A DNA stretch of 64,000 nt, from the NCBI RefSeq assembly GCF_027532945.1, contig NZ_JAPZTZ010000012.1:114030-178029 (forward strand). The letters run 5' to 3'. Below the pieces are notes generated by a model. That model did not search any database. It was not told where the DNA came from and saw only the letters and a list, made by a program, of their open reading frames with translations. This document shows, piece after piece, positions 37,460-46,182 of the stretch. The position numbers were made by a program, and so were the translations under genes. Each line of letters starts with the position of its first letter. The stretch's first letter is position 1. Source of the DNA: Phreatobacter sp. Lineage in GTDB: Bacteria; Pseudomonadota; Alphaproteobacteria; Rhizobiales; Phreatobacteraceae.

Positions 37460-38872
37460 CTAAAGCTTGAACCACCAGGTCGCAATAGTGAGAAAGCTGA
37501 GGAAACCCGTGACATCCGTGACGGTCGTCACGAAAGGACCCGATGAAATCGCCGGATCCACCCGTAATCGGTCGAGCAGCAGCGGGATCAAAACGCCGCC
37601 CAGCGATCCCGCGACAAGATTGCAGACCAGGGCGAGGCCGATCACCACGCCGATATTGGCATTGGTGAACCAGAAGCTCGCCACCGCGCCGGTGATGAGA
37701 GCGAAGGCGATGCCATTGAGGAAACCGACCGCCACCTCGCGGCGGACGATCCGGAAGGCGTTGCGGGGGCCGAGCTCACGCGTGGCGAGGGCGCGGACCG
37801 CCACCGTCATAGTCTGGGTCGCGGCGTTGCCGCCCTGGCTCGCGACGATGGGGGCAAGCACGGCCAGCGCCACCATCTCGGCGAGCTGGACCTCGAAGGA
37901 CTTGAGGACAGTCGTGGCGAGAAAGGCGGTGATCAGATTGATGAACAGCCAGCGGAACCGCCCCTTGGCCGTCGTCCAGACGCTGTCGGAGATCTCCTCG
38001 TCCGCCTTGACGCCACCGAGCTGCTTGATGTCGGCATCCGCCTCCTCCTCGATGACGTCGACGATGTCGTCGACGGTGAGGACGCCGACGAGGCGGTTGC
38101 CCTCGTCGACCACCGGGGCGGAGAGCAGGTTGTAGCGCTCGAACATGAACGCCACGTCCTCCTGGTCCTCGCTCGCGGTAACGGTGCGCGTCTCCTCCTC
38201 GAGGATGTCGGTGACCGCCACCGGGCGCTGGGCGCGCAGCAGCCTGTCGAGGCGGACATGCCCCTGAATATGATAGCCTGGGTCCACGACGAAGATTTCG
38301 GTGAAGTCTTCGGGCAGATCAGCGGAGTCCCGCAGGTGGTCGATCACCTGCCCCACCGTCCAAAAGGGCGGCACGGCGATGAACTCGTCCTTCATGCGCC
38401 GGCCGGCCGAGCCTTCCGGATAGTCGAAGGCGCGGCGAAGGGCGAAGCGGTCGCTGGCCGGCAGCTTGTCGAGGATCTCGCTGCGCTCGGCCTCGTCGAG
38501 GTCCTCGAGGATCGCCACGGCATCATCGGTCTCGAGCTCGGCGATGCCTTCGGCGACCTGCTCGGGCTCCATCTCCTCGAGGATCTCGACGCGGATGGTC
38601 TCGTCGACCTCGGTGAGCGCGGTGAAGTCGAAATCAGCGCCGAGAAGCTCGACGAGCCGATTGCGGTCGTCGGGATCGAGCTGGGCGAGAAGTGCACCGA
38701 CATCGGCTTCGTGCGCTTCGGAGACGAGCGTCTTCAGGCTCTCCGCATCGCCCTCGACGAGCATGGCGCAGACAACGTCCACGACCGCCGGCAGGAGTTC
38801 GCCTTCATCGTCGCGCCAGTCCCTGTCGCGCCATTCCAGCGCACGGGCGAGAGGCGGCTGGGTCTCGACCAT
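37460..38872 (-). CDS. mgtE: Magnesium transporter MgtE
   Basis: 470 residues from the ATG at 38872 (GGGAGG ribosome site). A cytoplasmic acidic superhelical N domain (VEILEEMEPEQVAEGIAELE, DAVAILEDLDEAERSEILDKL) is followed by two CBS domains (PVAVTDILEEE, LVGVLTVDDIVDVIEEEAD). A plug helix and five membrane helices follow, with the selectivity segments ASQGGNAATQTMTVAVRALA and DPAISSGPFVTTVTDVTGF. It is gated by cytoplasmic Mg2+. Divergent from the deacetylase gene. Confidence 0.95.
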   Translation of the reverse strand: MVETQPPLARALEWRDRDWRDDEGELLPAVVDVVCAMLVEGDAESLKTLVSEAHEADVGALLAQLDPDDRNRLVELLGADFDFTALTEVDETIRVEILEEMEPEQVAEGIAELETDDAVAILEDLDEAERSEILDKLPASDRFALRRAFDYPEGSAGRRMKDEFIAVPPFWTVGQVIDHLRDSADLPEDFTEIFVVDPGYHIQGHVRLDRLLRAQRPVAVTDILEEETRTVTASEDQEDVAFMFERYNLLSAPVVDEGNRLVGVLTVDDIVDVIEEEADADIKQLGGVKADEEISDSVWTTAKGRFRWLFINLITAFLATTVLKSFEVQLAEMVALAVLAPIVASQGGNAATQTMTVAVRALATRELGPRNAFRIVRREVAVGFLNGIAFALITGAVASFWFTNANIGVVIGLALVCNLVAGSLGGVLIPLLLDRLRVDPAISSGPFVTTVTDVTGFLSFLTIATWWFKL

Positions 38873-38999
38873 GGCGGGCCTCCCGGGCGATGCGCGACGA
38901 GCCATAAGGGATAGGACGTTCTTGGATGCGGCGCAGCGATTTGGCAAGCCGGAGGGCCTAGCATCACGCCGACCTGAACCACCGGGACACCAGCCCAGC

Positions 39000-39764
39000 A
39001 TGACCCAGCTTCGGCCGTCGCGCCGCCTCATCCTCGGCTCGGCCCTTGCGACCGCCCTGCCCGGGCTCGCCCGTGCCGCCTGCGGCCTGGAGGCACTCGG
39101 CACGGCCCGCGTGCTCGAGGTGCGCACCACGGGTGCGCTGAGGGTCGGCCGCCGAAGCTATCCCGCGACCCTGCCGCTCGCCCCCGGCGAGGTGGTTCTG
39201 ACCTTCGACGACGGCCCCCATCCCGGCACGACCGAGCCGATCCTCGACAGCCTCGCCCGCGAATGCGTCAAGGCGACCTTCTTCATGATCGGCCGCCAGG
39301 CCGCGGCCCACCCTGCCCTCGCCCGCCGGGTGCTGGCGGCGGGCCACACGGTCGGTCACCACTCCAACACCCACCCGATGACGCTGGCGCAGCTGCCGCA
39401 GGCCACCGCCGAGGCAGACATCGAAGCCGGTTTCCGTGCCGTCGACACCGCGCTCTACGGCGCCTATGCGGGCCGGCCGCGCACGCCCTTCTTCCGCTAC
39501 CCCGGGTTTGGCGATTCCACTGCGCTCAATCAGGGGCTCGCCGCCCGCGACATCGGCATTTTCGGCGCGGACCTCTGGGCCAGCGACTGGAATGACATGG
39601 CGCCCGACCAGCAGCTTGCCCTGGTGATGCGCCGCCTCGCCCAGAGCCGCGGCGGCATCCTCCTGTTCCACGACACCCGGCCCCAGACCGCGGCGATGCT
39701 CCCGGCCTGCCTCAGGGCCATGAAGGCCGCCGGCTACCGGGTCGTCCACATCATCCCGGCCTGA
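39000..39764 (+). CDS. Polysaccharide deacetylase (NodB domain)
   Basis: 254 residues from the ATG at 39000. The N-terminus SRRLILGSALATALPGLARA is a Tat- or Sec-type signal with an RR pair. The CE4 domain shows EVVLTFDDGPHPGTT (metal-binding Asp pair), AGHTVGHHSNTHPM with the HxxxH metal ligands, FFRYPGFGDSTAL and LLFHDTRPQT. It would deacetylate an N-acetylglucosamine polymer or peptidoglycan in the periplasm. Terminated by a good hairpin. Confidence 0.92.
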   Translation: MTQLRPSRRLILGSALATALPGLARAACGLEALGTARVLEVRTTGALRVGRRSYPATLPLAPGEVVLTFDDGPHPGTTEPILDSLARECVKATFFMIGRQAAAHPALARRVLAAGHTVGHHSNTHPMTLAQLPQATAEADIEAGFRAVDTALYGAYAGRPRTPFFRYPGFGDSTALNQGLAARDIGIFGADLWASDWNDMAPDQQLALVMRRLAQSRGGILLFHDTRPQTAAMLPACLRAMKAAGYRVVHIIPA

Positions 39765-39771
39765 TGCGAGA

Positions 39772-39799
39772 AAAGCCCCGGCGCCAAGGCCGGGGCTTT
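39772..39799. terminator. Bidirectional terminator
   Basis: AAAGCCCCGGC-GCCAAG-GCCGGGGCTTT, an 11-bp stem between the convergent deacetylase and binding-protein genes; works on both strands. Confidence 0.88.
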
Positions 39800-39821
39800 G
39801 ATGCGTCCGGTGTCAGGCGGC

Positions 39822-41414
39822 TCAGCCCCTGCGCTCGATGTTCCACATCACTGGGAAGCCGAAATCGATGACGCCCGCGAGTTCGCTGCGCCACACCGCC
39901 GGGCTCTGGAACTGGCCGGCGATGGGGAAGGTCGCGTTCTCCAGCGCGAACTTCTGCAGCTGTTCGGCCAGCACCTTGCGCTTGGCCGGGTCGCTCTCGG
40001 CCTCGAACTGCTCGAGCACCGGCTTCATCGGATCGACGCAATAGCCCCAGGGCTGGTTGCCCGTGCAGTTGAAGCCGACGCCGAGATTCGACAGCGGGTC
40101 CGACATGTCGAAGCCGGTATAGACCACCGGAATGACGCTCCAGCCACCCTGGTCCAGCGGGTTCTTCTGCACCCAACGCTGGGCGATGGCCGACCATTCC
40201 AGGCCCTGGACATCGAGATTGAAGCCCGCCTGCTTCATCCGGTCGATCAGCACGCTGCCGAAGGGATTGAGAAGAGAGCTGTCGAGGGGATGCAGCAGGA
40301 CGATCTTCTCGTTCTTGTAGCCGCCCTCGGCGAGCAGCGCCTTGGCCTTGGCGATGCTGGTCTGGGCGAGCTCGGCGCTGCCGCCGGTGTTCTCGTAGGG
40401 CGCGCCGCACATGAACATCGAGGTGCAGTCGGGCTTGCCGAGTTCGCCGCCGAAACCGGCACCGGCCAGAACCTCGCCGCGGTCGAGGCACTGCTGGATG
40501 GCCCGGCGGACGAAGACATTGTCCATCGGCGTCTGGAAGTGGTTGATCGACACCGCATACATCAGGTTCGCCCGTCCGCCCGCCTGGGCGAAGGTGAGAT
40601 TGCGATCGCGGCGCATCCGCGGGATCAGGTCCACCGGCGCATATTCGAGATAGTCCACCTCGCCGCGGGTGAGCGCCGCATAGCGCAGCGCAATGTCCGG
40701 CATGGTCAACATTTCCATGCGCGCGATCTTGGCGATCTTGCCGCCGGCAAGGCCATCGGCCGGCTCGTTGCGAGGGACATACTGGTCGAACTTGCGGAAG
40801 GTCGCGCGGTCACCCGGCACCCATTCGCTGCGCTGGAAGACGTAAGGACCCGAACCGACGATCTCGGAGACCTGCTGGGTCGGCGGCGTCGCATTGGCGA
40901 TGCGCGCCGGCATCATGACCGGCACATGGACCGAGGGCTTGCCGAGAGCGTCGATAACGCCGCCGAAGGGCCGCTTCAGCTTGAGGATGAACCCGTCCTC
41001 GCCATTGGCGACGAGTTCGCCGGTCGCGGCCATCAGCCGGCGGCCGATGGAGTCGCGGCTGCCCCAGCGCTTCAGCGAGGCGATGACGTCCTCGGACGTG
41101 ACCTTGGCGCCGTCGTGGAAGCGCAGGCCCGCGCGCAGCTTGAAGGTCCAGGTGAGGCGGTCGGCGCTGACCACCCAGCCTTCCAGCATCTGCGGTTTGT
41201 ACTCGCCCTTCCCGTCCAGCGAGACGAGCGTGTCGAAGACCATGTAGCCGAAATTGCGCGTCACAAAGGACGGGCTGGCGATCGGGTCGAGGTTCTGCAG
41301 GCCGACATTGACGACGAAGCGCAGCGGCCTCTCGGCGCCCTGGCCGAAGCCGATGCGGGGGGCGGCGATGAGCGCGGCGGCAGCGGCAAGGCCCTGGCGG
41401 CGGGTAATGCGCAT
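39822..41414 (-). CDS. Peptide/nickel-type ABC transporter substrate-binding protein
   Basis: 530 residues with an RR-containing signal (MRITRRQGLAAAAALIAAPR). Family SBP_bac_5: the FVVNVGLQNLDPIASPSFVTRNFGYMVFDTL opening, GLRFHDGAKVTSEDVIASLKRW, VGSGPYVFQRSEWVPGDRATFRKFDQYVPRNEP and PMDNVFVRRAIQQCLDRGEVL. No permease or ATPase genes are adjacent, so it is an orphan or serves a transporter elsewhere. The ligand is unknown (oligopeptide, glutathione or similar). Confidence 0.92.
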   Translation of the reverse strand: MRITRRQGLAAAAALIAAPRIGFGQGAERPLRFVVNVGLQNLDPIASPSFVTRNFGYMVFDTLVSLDGKGEYKPQMLEGWVVSADRLTWTFKLRAGLRFHDGAKVTSEDVIASLKRWGSRDSIGRRLMAATGELVANGEDGFILKLKRPFGGVIDALGKPSVHVPVMMPARIANATPPTQQVSEIVGSGPYVFQRSEWVPGDRATFRKFDQYVPRNEPADGLAGGKIAKIARMEMLTMPDIALRYAALTRGEVDYLEYAPVDLIPRMRRDRNLTFAQAGGRANLMYAVSINHFQTPMDNVFVRRAIQQCLDRGEVLAGAGFGGELGKPDCTSMFMCGAPYENTGGSAELAQTSIAKAKALLAEGGYKNEKIVLLHPLDSSLLNPFGSVLIDRMKQAGFNLDVQGLEWSAIAQRWVQKNPLDQGGWSVIPVVYTGFDMSDPLSNLGVGFNCTGNQPWGYCVDPMKPVLEQFEAESDPAKRKVLAEQLQKFALENATFPIAGQFQSPAVWRSELAGVIDFGFPVMWNIERRG

Positions 41415-41626
41415 GGGAGGCTCCTCGGCGGTCGGCGGCAGGTGACGGTGCCGGGGCGAGCCGACATTCCCGTCCCGACCCGTCGAGAGTAGGAAAAACC
41501 TTTCCCCTGAGGCATGCGAAGTTGGAAAGACCGCTACGCGTTAGCGAACCGGCCGCATTGATGCGCGATACGGATAGCTCAACCAAGGCGCGGTCCTGAC
41601 TGGGCAGATGAGCTGCAGCGGTTGCG

Positions 41627-41868
41627 TCAGGCCGCCTGACCGTTGAGACTTGCCAATGTCTCGGCCAGCACGCCGATGCGCTCGCGACTGGTGCCATTGA
41701 GCGCCGAGATCTCGGCCGACGAGGTCGCCGAGCGCGAGGCCAGGGTCTTCACCTCCTGCCCCACCACGGCAAAGCCCTTGGAGGCTTCGCCGGTCCGCGC
41801 CGACTTGATCGTGACTTTGAGGGCGAGCAGGTCGGTCTGCTTGGCGATGGCCTCGATGGTCGCCAAGC
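41627..41868 (-). pseudogene. Methyl-accepting chemotaxis protein fragment
   Basis: About 80 codons encode [38 protein letters not shown], clearly the hairpin tip of a chemoreceptor signalling domain, followed by a degraded tail to a stop. Several invariant tip residues are changed ([12 protein letters not shown] in place of [12 protein letters not shown]). The sensor, HAMP and first half of the signalling domain are absent. Its 5' end abuts the dedA stop, suggesting that a deletion fused the two. Confidence 0.8.
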
Positions 41869-41874
41869 GTCGCG

Positions 41875-42393
41875 TCAGTGCAGGGCACGAACCGCGATGT
41901 AGCCGGGAGCCAGCCAGACCAGGGCCCAGAGCAGCGACGAGAACCAGTTGGCCACCTGGAACCGGACGGGACCCATGGCCATGACGCCCGCCATCATCGG
42001 AACGATGCCGCGCAGCGGCCCGATGAACTTCGCGGCGAAAAGGCCGAGCGCGCCCCAGGCATGGACGAAGCGCTGGCCGCGCACCACGAGGTCGGGATAG
42101 CGGCCGAGCGGCCAGAGCTTCGTGGCGCGGTCCTTGAACACGTAGCCGACGGCGTAGGAGGCCCATTCACCGAGCGCCGCACCGATGGTCGCCGCCGCCA
42201 CCACCGCCCAAGGGTTGGCATCGCCGAGGCCGACCAGCGCGCCGATGCCCATCAGGATCACCGAGGCCGGGATGAACAGCGACAGGAAGACGATGGACTC
42301 GCAGAAGGATATCAGACCGACCACGGGCACGATGAGCATGGCGTGCTGGCGGGTGAGCGCCTCGATGTCGGCGATGAGCGTCGTAAAGGACAA
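41875..42393 (-). CDS. DedA-family membrane protein
   Basis: 172 residues from a TTG start with GGAG eight to nine bases upstream; the track's GTG at 42456 is an alternative. DedA/VTT landmarks are [87 protein letters not shown] and [18 protein letters not shown]. Such proteins affect membrane lipid transport and stress resistance. The C-terminus ends right at a chemoreceptor remnant and may be slightly shortened. Confidence 0.88.
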   Translation of the reverse strand: MSFTTLIADIEALTRQHAMLIVPVVGLISFCESIVFLSLFIPASVILMGIGALVGLGDANPWAVVAAATIGAALGEWASYAVGYVFKDRATKLWPLGRYPDLVVRGQRFVHAWGALGLFAAKFIGPLRGIVPMMAGVMAMGPVRFQVANWFSSLLWALVWLAPGYIAVRALH

Positions 42394-42739
42394 GTCCGCG
42401 ACTCCGGAGTAAAGGCTGCCGGGGCCGACAGCGGGCCGGGTCGCGCGGTTGGGCACCCGCCACGGCCGAACTCAGGTGAAAGCCTGACCGAAGCCTATGT
42501 CATCCGCAAGGCGAACCGGTGTCATCAACTGCGGTCTAGCGCCGCACCACCATACCATGGACATCTCGGCGGGGGCCCGCTAACGGGCGCGCCGCGTCTC
42601 GTGGCAACCGCCGCCGCGAGGTGCCCCGGAGCCAGGAGCTTTTGCGCTCCCGAGACTTCGCGCGCCCCTCACCCGCTGATCATCGCGCAGTGCGGGCGAC
42701 CTGAGGCCTGTCCCGGCAGGACGAAGCCGTCTTTGGCTT

Positions 42740-43486
42740 TCAAACGCTCGAATAGCCGGTGATGGTCGTCGAAAAGCCGCGCCCGTCGATCCCTGTCGAG
42801 GTCTCCATCCGGCTCTGGAGCTGCGCGACCAGCGCGGAGATGATTCCCGATCCGAATCCTGCCGGCGCGCCTCCCGGCGCCGCCACCTTGCCGCGGCCGT
42901 CATCGGCAACCGTCAGCCTCCACTGATGGCCATCGACCTGATAGGTGACCCGGATCCGCCCTTTTTGCCCGTCCGATCCGAAAGCGTGTTTGAGCGCGTT
43001 GATGACCAGTTCCGTCACGATCAACCCAAGATCCGTCGCTGTTCTCGGGGAAACATTTGCCGGATCGGAATGGACCTCGATGGTCGTCTGGCTCGCGGTA
43101 TAGACAAGCGAGGCGGTCAGGTTCTCGCACAGCGTCGTCAGATAGGGACACAGGTCGAAGCTGTCGCTCTCGCCGGGCACCTGGAGCTGGCGCTGTACGG
43201 TCGCGACCGCCAGGATTCGCCGATGGGCGTCCTCAAGGTGGCGCCGCGCTTCCTGCGAGTGGACGGTGCGCGCATCGAGAACGAGGATGCTGGCAATCAG
43301 CTGAAGGCTGTTGCCAATCCGGTGATGCACCTCGCGCAGCAGGGTCTCGTTGTAGTGAAGCAGAAGCGCCATCCGTTGAGCGTCATGGTCGTGGCTCTTC
43401 GAACGCAGCTCCTGGAACGAGCGGAGCCTTGTCCTCGGCGGCAGACTGCTGAGAAACTTTGGAACGGTCACATAGCTCGTGGTCAT
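42740..43486 (-). CDS. Orphan histidine kinase, HisKA_2/HWE-type
   Basis: 248 residues, cytoplasmic, without transmembrane or recognisable sensor domain. The phosphoacceptor box is LREVHHRIGNSLQLIASILVLDAR. The ATPase domain has LGLIVTELVINALKHAF (N box), VADDGRG and GFGSGIISALVAQLQSR. This family often feeds the alphaproteobacterial general stress response or single-domain regulators. No response regulator lies nearby. The N-terminal 40 residues (RTRLRSFQELRSKSHDHDAQR) may form a coiled-coil dimerisation helix. Confidence 0.88.
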   Translation of the reverse strand: MTTSYVTVPKFLSSLPPRTRLRSFQELRSKSHDHDAQRMALLLHYNETLLREVHHRIGNSLQLIASILVLDARTVHSQEARRHLEDAHRRILAVATVQRQLQVPGESDSFDLCPYLTTLCENLTASLVYTASQTTIEVHSDPANVSPRTATDLGLIVTELVINALKHAFGSDGQKGRIRVTYQVDGHQWRLTVADDGRGKVAAPGGAPAGFGSGIISALVAQLQSRMETSTGIDGRGFSTTITGYSSV

Positions 43487-43623
43487 AGAAATACCCCTGG
43501 AAAGGATCGATCGTAAAAGAGCAGTGCCTTTGGCTGGCAGCGTTGCCGACCTCCTGTGGGCCTTCGGGGTTGACGCATCGCCGGTCGATGCAACGCCATA
43601 ATGAGGGGGAGGTGCGCTCTATC

Positions 43624-43642
43624 GCTGTTCAAAAGTGATCAG
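43624..43642 (+). repeat. 19-bp direct repeat, left copy
   Basis: GCTGTTCAAAAGTGATCAG, identical in 18 of 19 bases and same orientation as 45011-45029. The two copies bracket a segment of about 1.4 kb with three small genes. Confidence 0.7.
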
Positions 43643-43721
43643 CCGGGTGGGGCACGGAGTCAGGGGGAAACCCTGACAAACATGCCCTTCCGACGACCGG
43701 CAGCGCGATTGCCATCGGGCT

Positions 43722-44084
43722 CTAGTCGCTTTGCCCGAACGACCGCACGACGGTCAGACCAGGCCCGTCCTGGGGCCCGGGCCGTGGCGAATGAACGGCG
43801 GCGCCATCGCGCTTGCCCACCGCGACAGCCGCGATAGCGGCCATCAGGCCCGCCGAGGGTCTTGCCAGCTTCAGGAGCGCGGCGGCGGCCACGGCATCGG
43901 CCTTCTTGACGTAGTCACCGTCAAAGACACCGTCGACACTGACGCTCCAGATCCCGTTGCGTTCATGGACCTCAACGCAGGACGCGTCCCTGCGTGGGGC
44001 GGGTGCCGGACGGGGACGGCCGGCCTCTCCAGGGGCTGAAGGCGGGTTGGTCGCGGCGGCGGCCCGTGTCTCCGGCAACAGCAT
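43722..44084 (-). CDS. Small DUF2188-like protein
   Basis: 120 residues. The central segment SCVEVHERNGIWSVSVDGVFDGDYVKKADAVAAAALLKLA has the W.V...G...G.y..K.dAv..A pattern of DUF2188-type small proteins. The N-terminal 30 residues are Pro/Ala-rich and the C-terminal 35 look disordered. No clear ribosome site. It belongs to a run of three small minus-strand genes inside the repeat-bracketed segment. Function unknown. Confidence 0.5.
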   Translation of the reverse strand: MLLPETRAAAATNPPSAPGEAGRPRPAPAPRRDASCVEVHERNGIWSVSVDGVFDGDYVKKADAVAAAALLKLARPSAGLMAAIAAVAVGKRDGAAVHSPRPGPQDGPGLTVVRSFGQSD

Positions 44085-44135
44085 GACGGCCCGGATGAAC
44101 TCTTCGGCATAGTCATCGACGCCGCGATAGTCGTG

Positions 44136-44312
44136 CTAGGGTCGGCCCATGCTCATGGGATCCACAAAGGTATCCCGGAGGTGATCGAGGAACTGGGGTT
44201 CGGTCTGGGCCAGATAGGCGATCACCGCCTGCAAGACACGCTCGTGGGCAAGCACGCGCCGCTCCAGATCGGTTGTGTCCGACGAATTCGAACCGCTGGG
44301 TCCAGTGGGCAC
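44136..44312 (-). CDS. 58-residue hypothetical protein (not in ORF track)
   Basis: I found this by translating the complement. GTG start with AAGGAG at good spacing gives MPTGPSGSNSSDTTDLERRV, then LAHERVLQAVIAYLAQTEPQ and FLDHLRDTFVDPMSMGRP, then TAG. The body is an amphipathic helix of plausible composition. No homologue comes to mind. It sits between the DUF2188-like and DUF2158-like genes on the same strand. Confidence 0.55.
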   Translation of the reverse strand: MPTGPSGSNSSDTTDLERRVLAHERVLQAVIAYLAQTEPQFLDHLRDTFVDPMSMGRP

Positions 44313-44414
44313 ATCAAGCTCCTTGGTGCCGTCTCACGGCGGTGGACACCGGACCTCGCGCGGTCTCCGACGGGCGAGACGAACACCGACAGCACCGGCC
44401 GCGCCGTGAAAGCC

Positions 44415-44744
44415 TCAAGGGCGCAGGGCCCTGCGCGGACTGATCCCCGGCTTGCGGCCTCGCCGGACTGGCTTGCTGCCAACGGTCTTCAGCAACAGTT
44501 CGGGCAATTCGAATGTTCGGCCACGCAGTTCGCAGACGACCTCGCCGTTGATGGCATAGCCCTGCACGATCATCTCCGAACCACCCGAGCGGACCTGGAC
44601 CACGTCGCCCACCGTGTAGGCACGTTTATGGGCCCGGATGGGGCCCGTTCGGCGTATGGGGTCCGCAGAGGTTGTCGCAGCGGCCGCGACGGCGGGCGTT
44701 GGCGGAGAACTCCCGATTGATGGGGTCCGGACAAGAACGGGCAT
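44415..44744 (-). CDS. DUF2158 (YodC-like) protein
   Basis: 109 residues. The middle YTVGDVVQVRSGGSEMIVQGYAINGEVVCEL is the DUF2158 signature (GDVV.L.SGG..M.V......G.V.C). Flanking residues are low-complexity, and RGRKPGISPRRALRP is a basic tail. Function unknown. Last of three small genes inside the 19-bp repeat pair. Confidence 0.7.
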   Translation of the reverse strand: MPVLVRTPSIGSSPPTPAVAAAATTSADPIRRTGPIRAHKRAYTVGDVVQVRSGGSEMIVQGYAINGEVVCELRGRTFELPELLLKTVGSKPVRRGRKPGISPRRALRP

Positions 44745-44820
44745 GGTGGTGCTCCCTGGTTGATGGCGCGGGCAAACGCGACGGACGGCCGGAGCGGGGG
44801 CAAGCTCAGGCTAGGTTGGT

Positions 44821-44884
44821 CACGGGCCAAGACCCCTCACGGGCCAAGACCCGCCACGGGCCAAGACCCGCCACGGGCCAGACT
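44821..44884. repeat. 17-bp tandem repeat
   Basis: CACGGGCCAAGACCCCT is followed by two units of CACGGGCCAAGACCCGC and a partial fourth, about 3.7 units. No spacers, so not CRISPR. Located between the DUF2158 gene and the Crp/Fnr gene. Confidence 0.9.
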
Positions 44885-45010
44885 GGACACACAACATGCC
44901 TTGCGCGGATGCGCTGGCGTCCGAGCAGGGCTCGTGTCCGCGACAGGTCTGGATGAGCGGTCGCGTCGGTCTGATCTTGGCCGAGACGGTAGATCAGGCC
45001 GGCCTCGCGG

Positions 45011-45029
45011 GCTGTTCAAAATTGATCAG
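45011..45029 (+). repeat. 19-bp direct repeat, right copy
   Basis: GCTGTTCAAAATTGATCAG, one mismatch to the copy at 43624. It spans the stop codon of the Crp/Fnr gene. The motif resembles transposase-binding repeats at some insertion-sequence ends, but I cannot assign a family. Confidence 0.65.
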
Positions 45030-45716
45030 AAGAGGCCCGCTTCGTCTTTCGGCTGATATGCGGCTGGTCGTGCAGCACGGCATTCAGCAGCGAGCTGTGG
45101 ACCTCGATCCCGCCATTATAGGAGATGAAGCCGAGCTTGCGGAATTTGTTCATGAAATAACTGACCCGGGCCCGTGTCGTACCAATCATCTGGGCGAGGG
45201 TTTCCTGGCTGATCTTGGCGATCACCGGTTCGGGCTCGCTGTCCTTGCCGAAATTGGCAAGGAGCAGCAGAAGCCGGGCAAGGCGCTTCTCGCTGGAATT
45301 GAACAACTGGTCGATCAGATCCGCCTCGACGCGGACGGCGCGCCCGAGAAGATGGGCGATGAACATCTCGGAGAATGCCGGCTGGTCGTGGATCAACCTG
45401 ACGATGGTCGACTTGTCGATGCGTGAGATCGTGGCTTCCGACATGGCCATGGCCGTGGCGATGCGTTTCGACTGACCGGCAAGCCCACCTTCTCCAAAGA
45501 AGTCTTTGGGGCCGAGAAGCGCCACCACCGCTTCCTTGCCCTGTTCGGAGACAACCGCGATCTTCACCTTGCCCTTGTGAATGTAGAACACGGCATTCGC
45601 CGGGTCTCCCTGGGCAAAGATAACGTCTCCTGCCGCATAGGTTGCATCGCTCCGACCTTTGCCAACGGGTCCAGAAACGTCTTCGAGTCGAATACTGACG
45701 TGGGCTTGCGCGGCAT
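45016..45716 (-). CDS. Crp/Fnr-family regulator with N-terminal frameshift
   Basis: The body in one frame is a canonical cyclic-nucleotide-binding plus HTH regulator: VIFAQGDPANAVFYIHKGKV, VVALLGPKDFFGEGGLAGQS, FNSSEKRLARLLLLLANFG, ISQETLAQMIGTTRARVSYFMNKFRKLGFI. The expected N-terminus MPRKPTSVFDSKTFLDP lies in another frame, from the ATG at 45716 behind AAAGGGACGTCC. Joining after FLDP to VGKGRSDATYAAGD restores the family pattern FDxKxFLxxVGxG exactly, so one base is missing near the GGG at 45667-45669. Length is 701 nt instead of 702. An ATG at 45795 in the body's frame gives an atypical N-terminus. No Fe-S cysteines. Confidence 0.85.
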
Positions 45717-46182
45717 GGACGTCCCTTTGGACTCCCGCAGCTGTCGCCGCGGGCTGATGCCTTCCCCAACGCGCGAGAGTAGAGAAATACCTCATTGTCG
45801 GCAAATATCTGTTCCACGTGCTCGTCGTCGGAAACTTCGACCAGCGGACTTCGCCCTTGCGAACGCCCCCTTTCGCGACGGAAATCGATGCCCTTGACGG
45901 CAATACGGAGCCGATTCCGGGCAAAACCGCGCAATCCTCGCCCGCGATGATCCTGCCGCAGGTGTGGCATGCAACTCTCGCGAAGCCCGCAGCAACGGGG
46001 CCGTCGCGCTGCGCTCGTGCTACCCTGACGAGGTGTTCGGTGCCACCTGGAAGCGGCACAGTTCGTGCTCCACATGGGGGAGAAGGACGCGGGGTGATCG
46101 GCCATGCGACCTTCATCGACGACGACCCGGCGCCGTGTTGGCGCCGTGAGGCACAGGGAGCCGCAGGCATGAGGACCGACGC
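45717..46182. other. Intergenic region between Crp/Fnr gene and eutB
   Basis: 466 bases between divergent genes. It contains an ATG (45795) in the same frame as the body of the Crp/Fnr gene. I see no FNR-type TTGAT-N4-ATCAA palindrome, no cobalamin riboswitch and no credible small gene. Confidence 0.55.

Noticed and set aside
44821-44884. CRISPR-like array
   Set aside because: Units are 17 bp and directly adjacent, with no spacers and no cas genes in the window.
45800-46182. Cobalamin riboswitch upstream of eutB
   Set aside because: B12 dependence makes it plausible, but the conserved B12 box and core are not visible.
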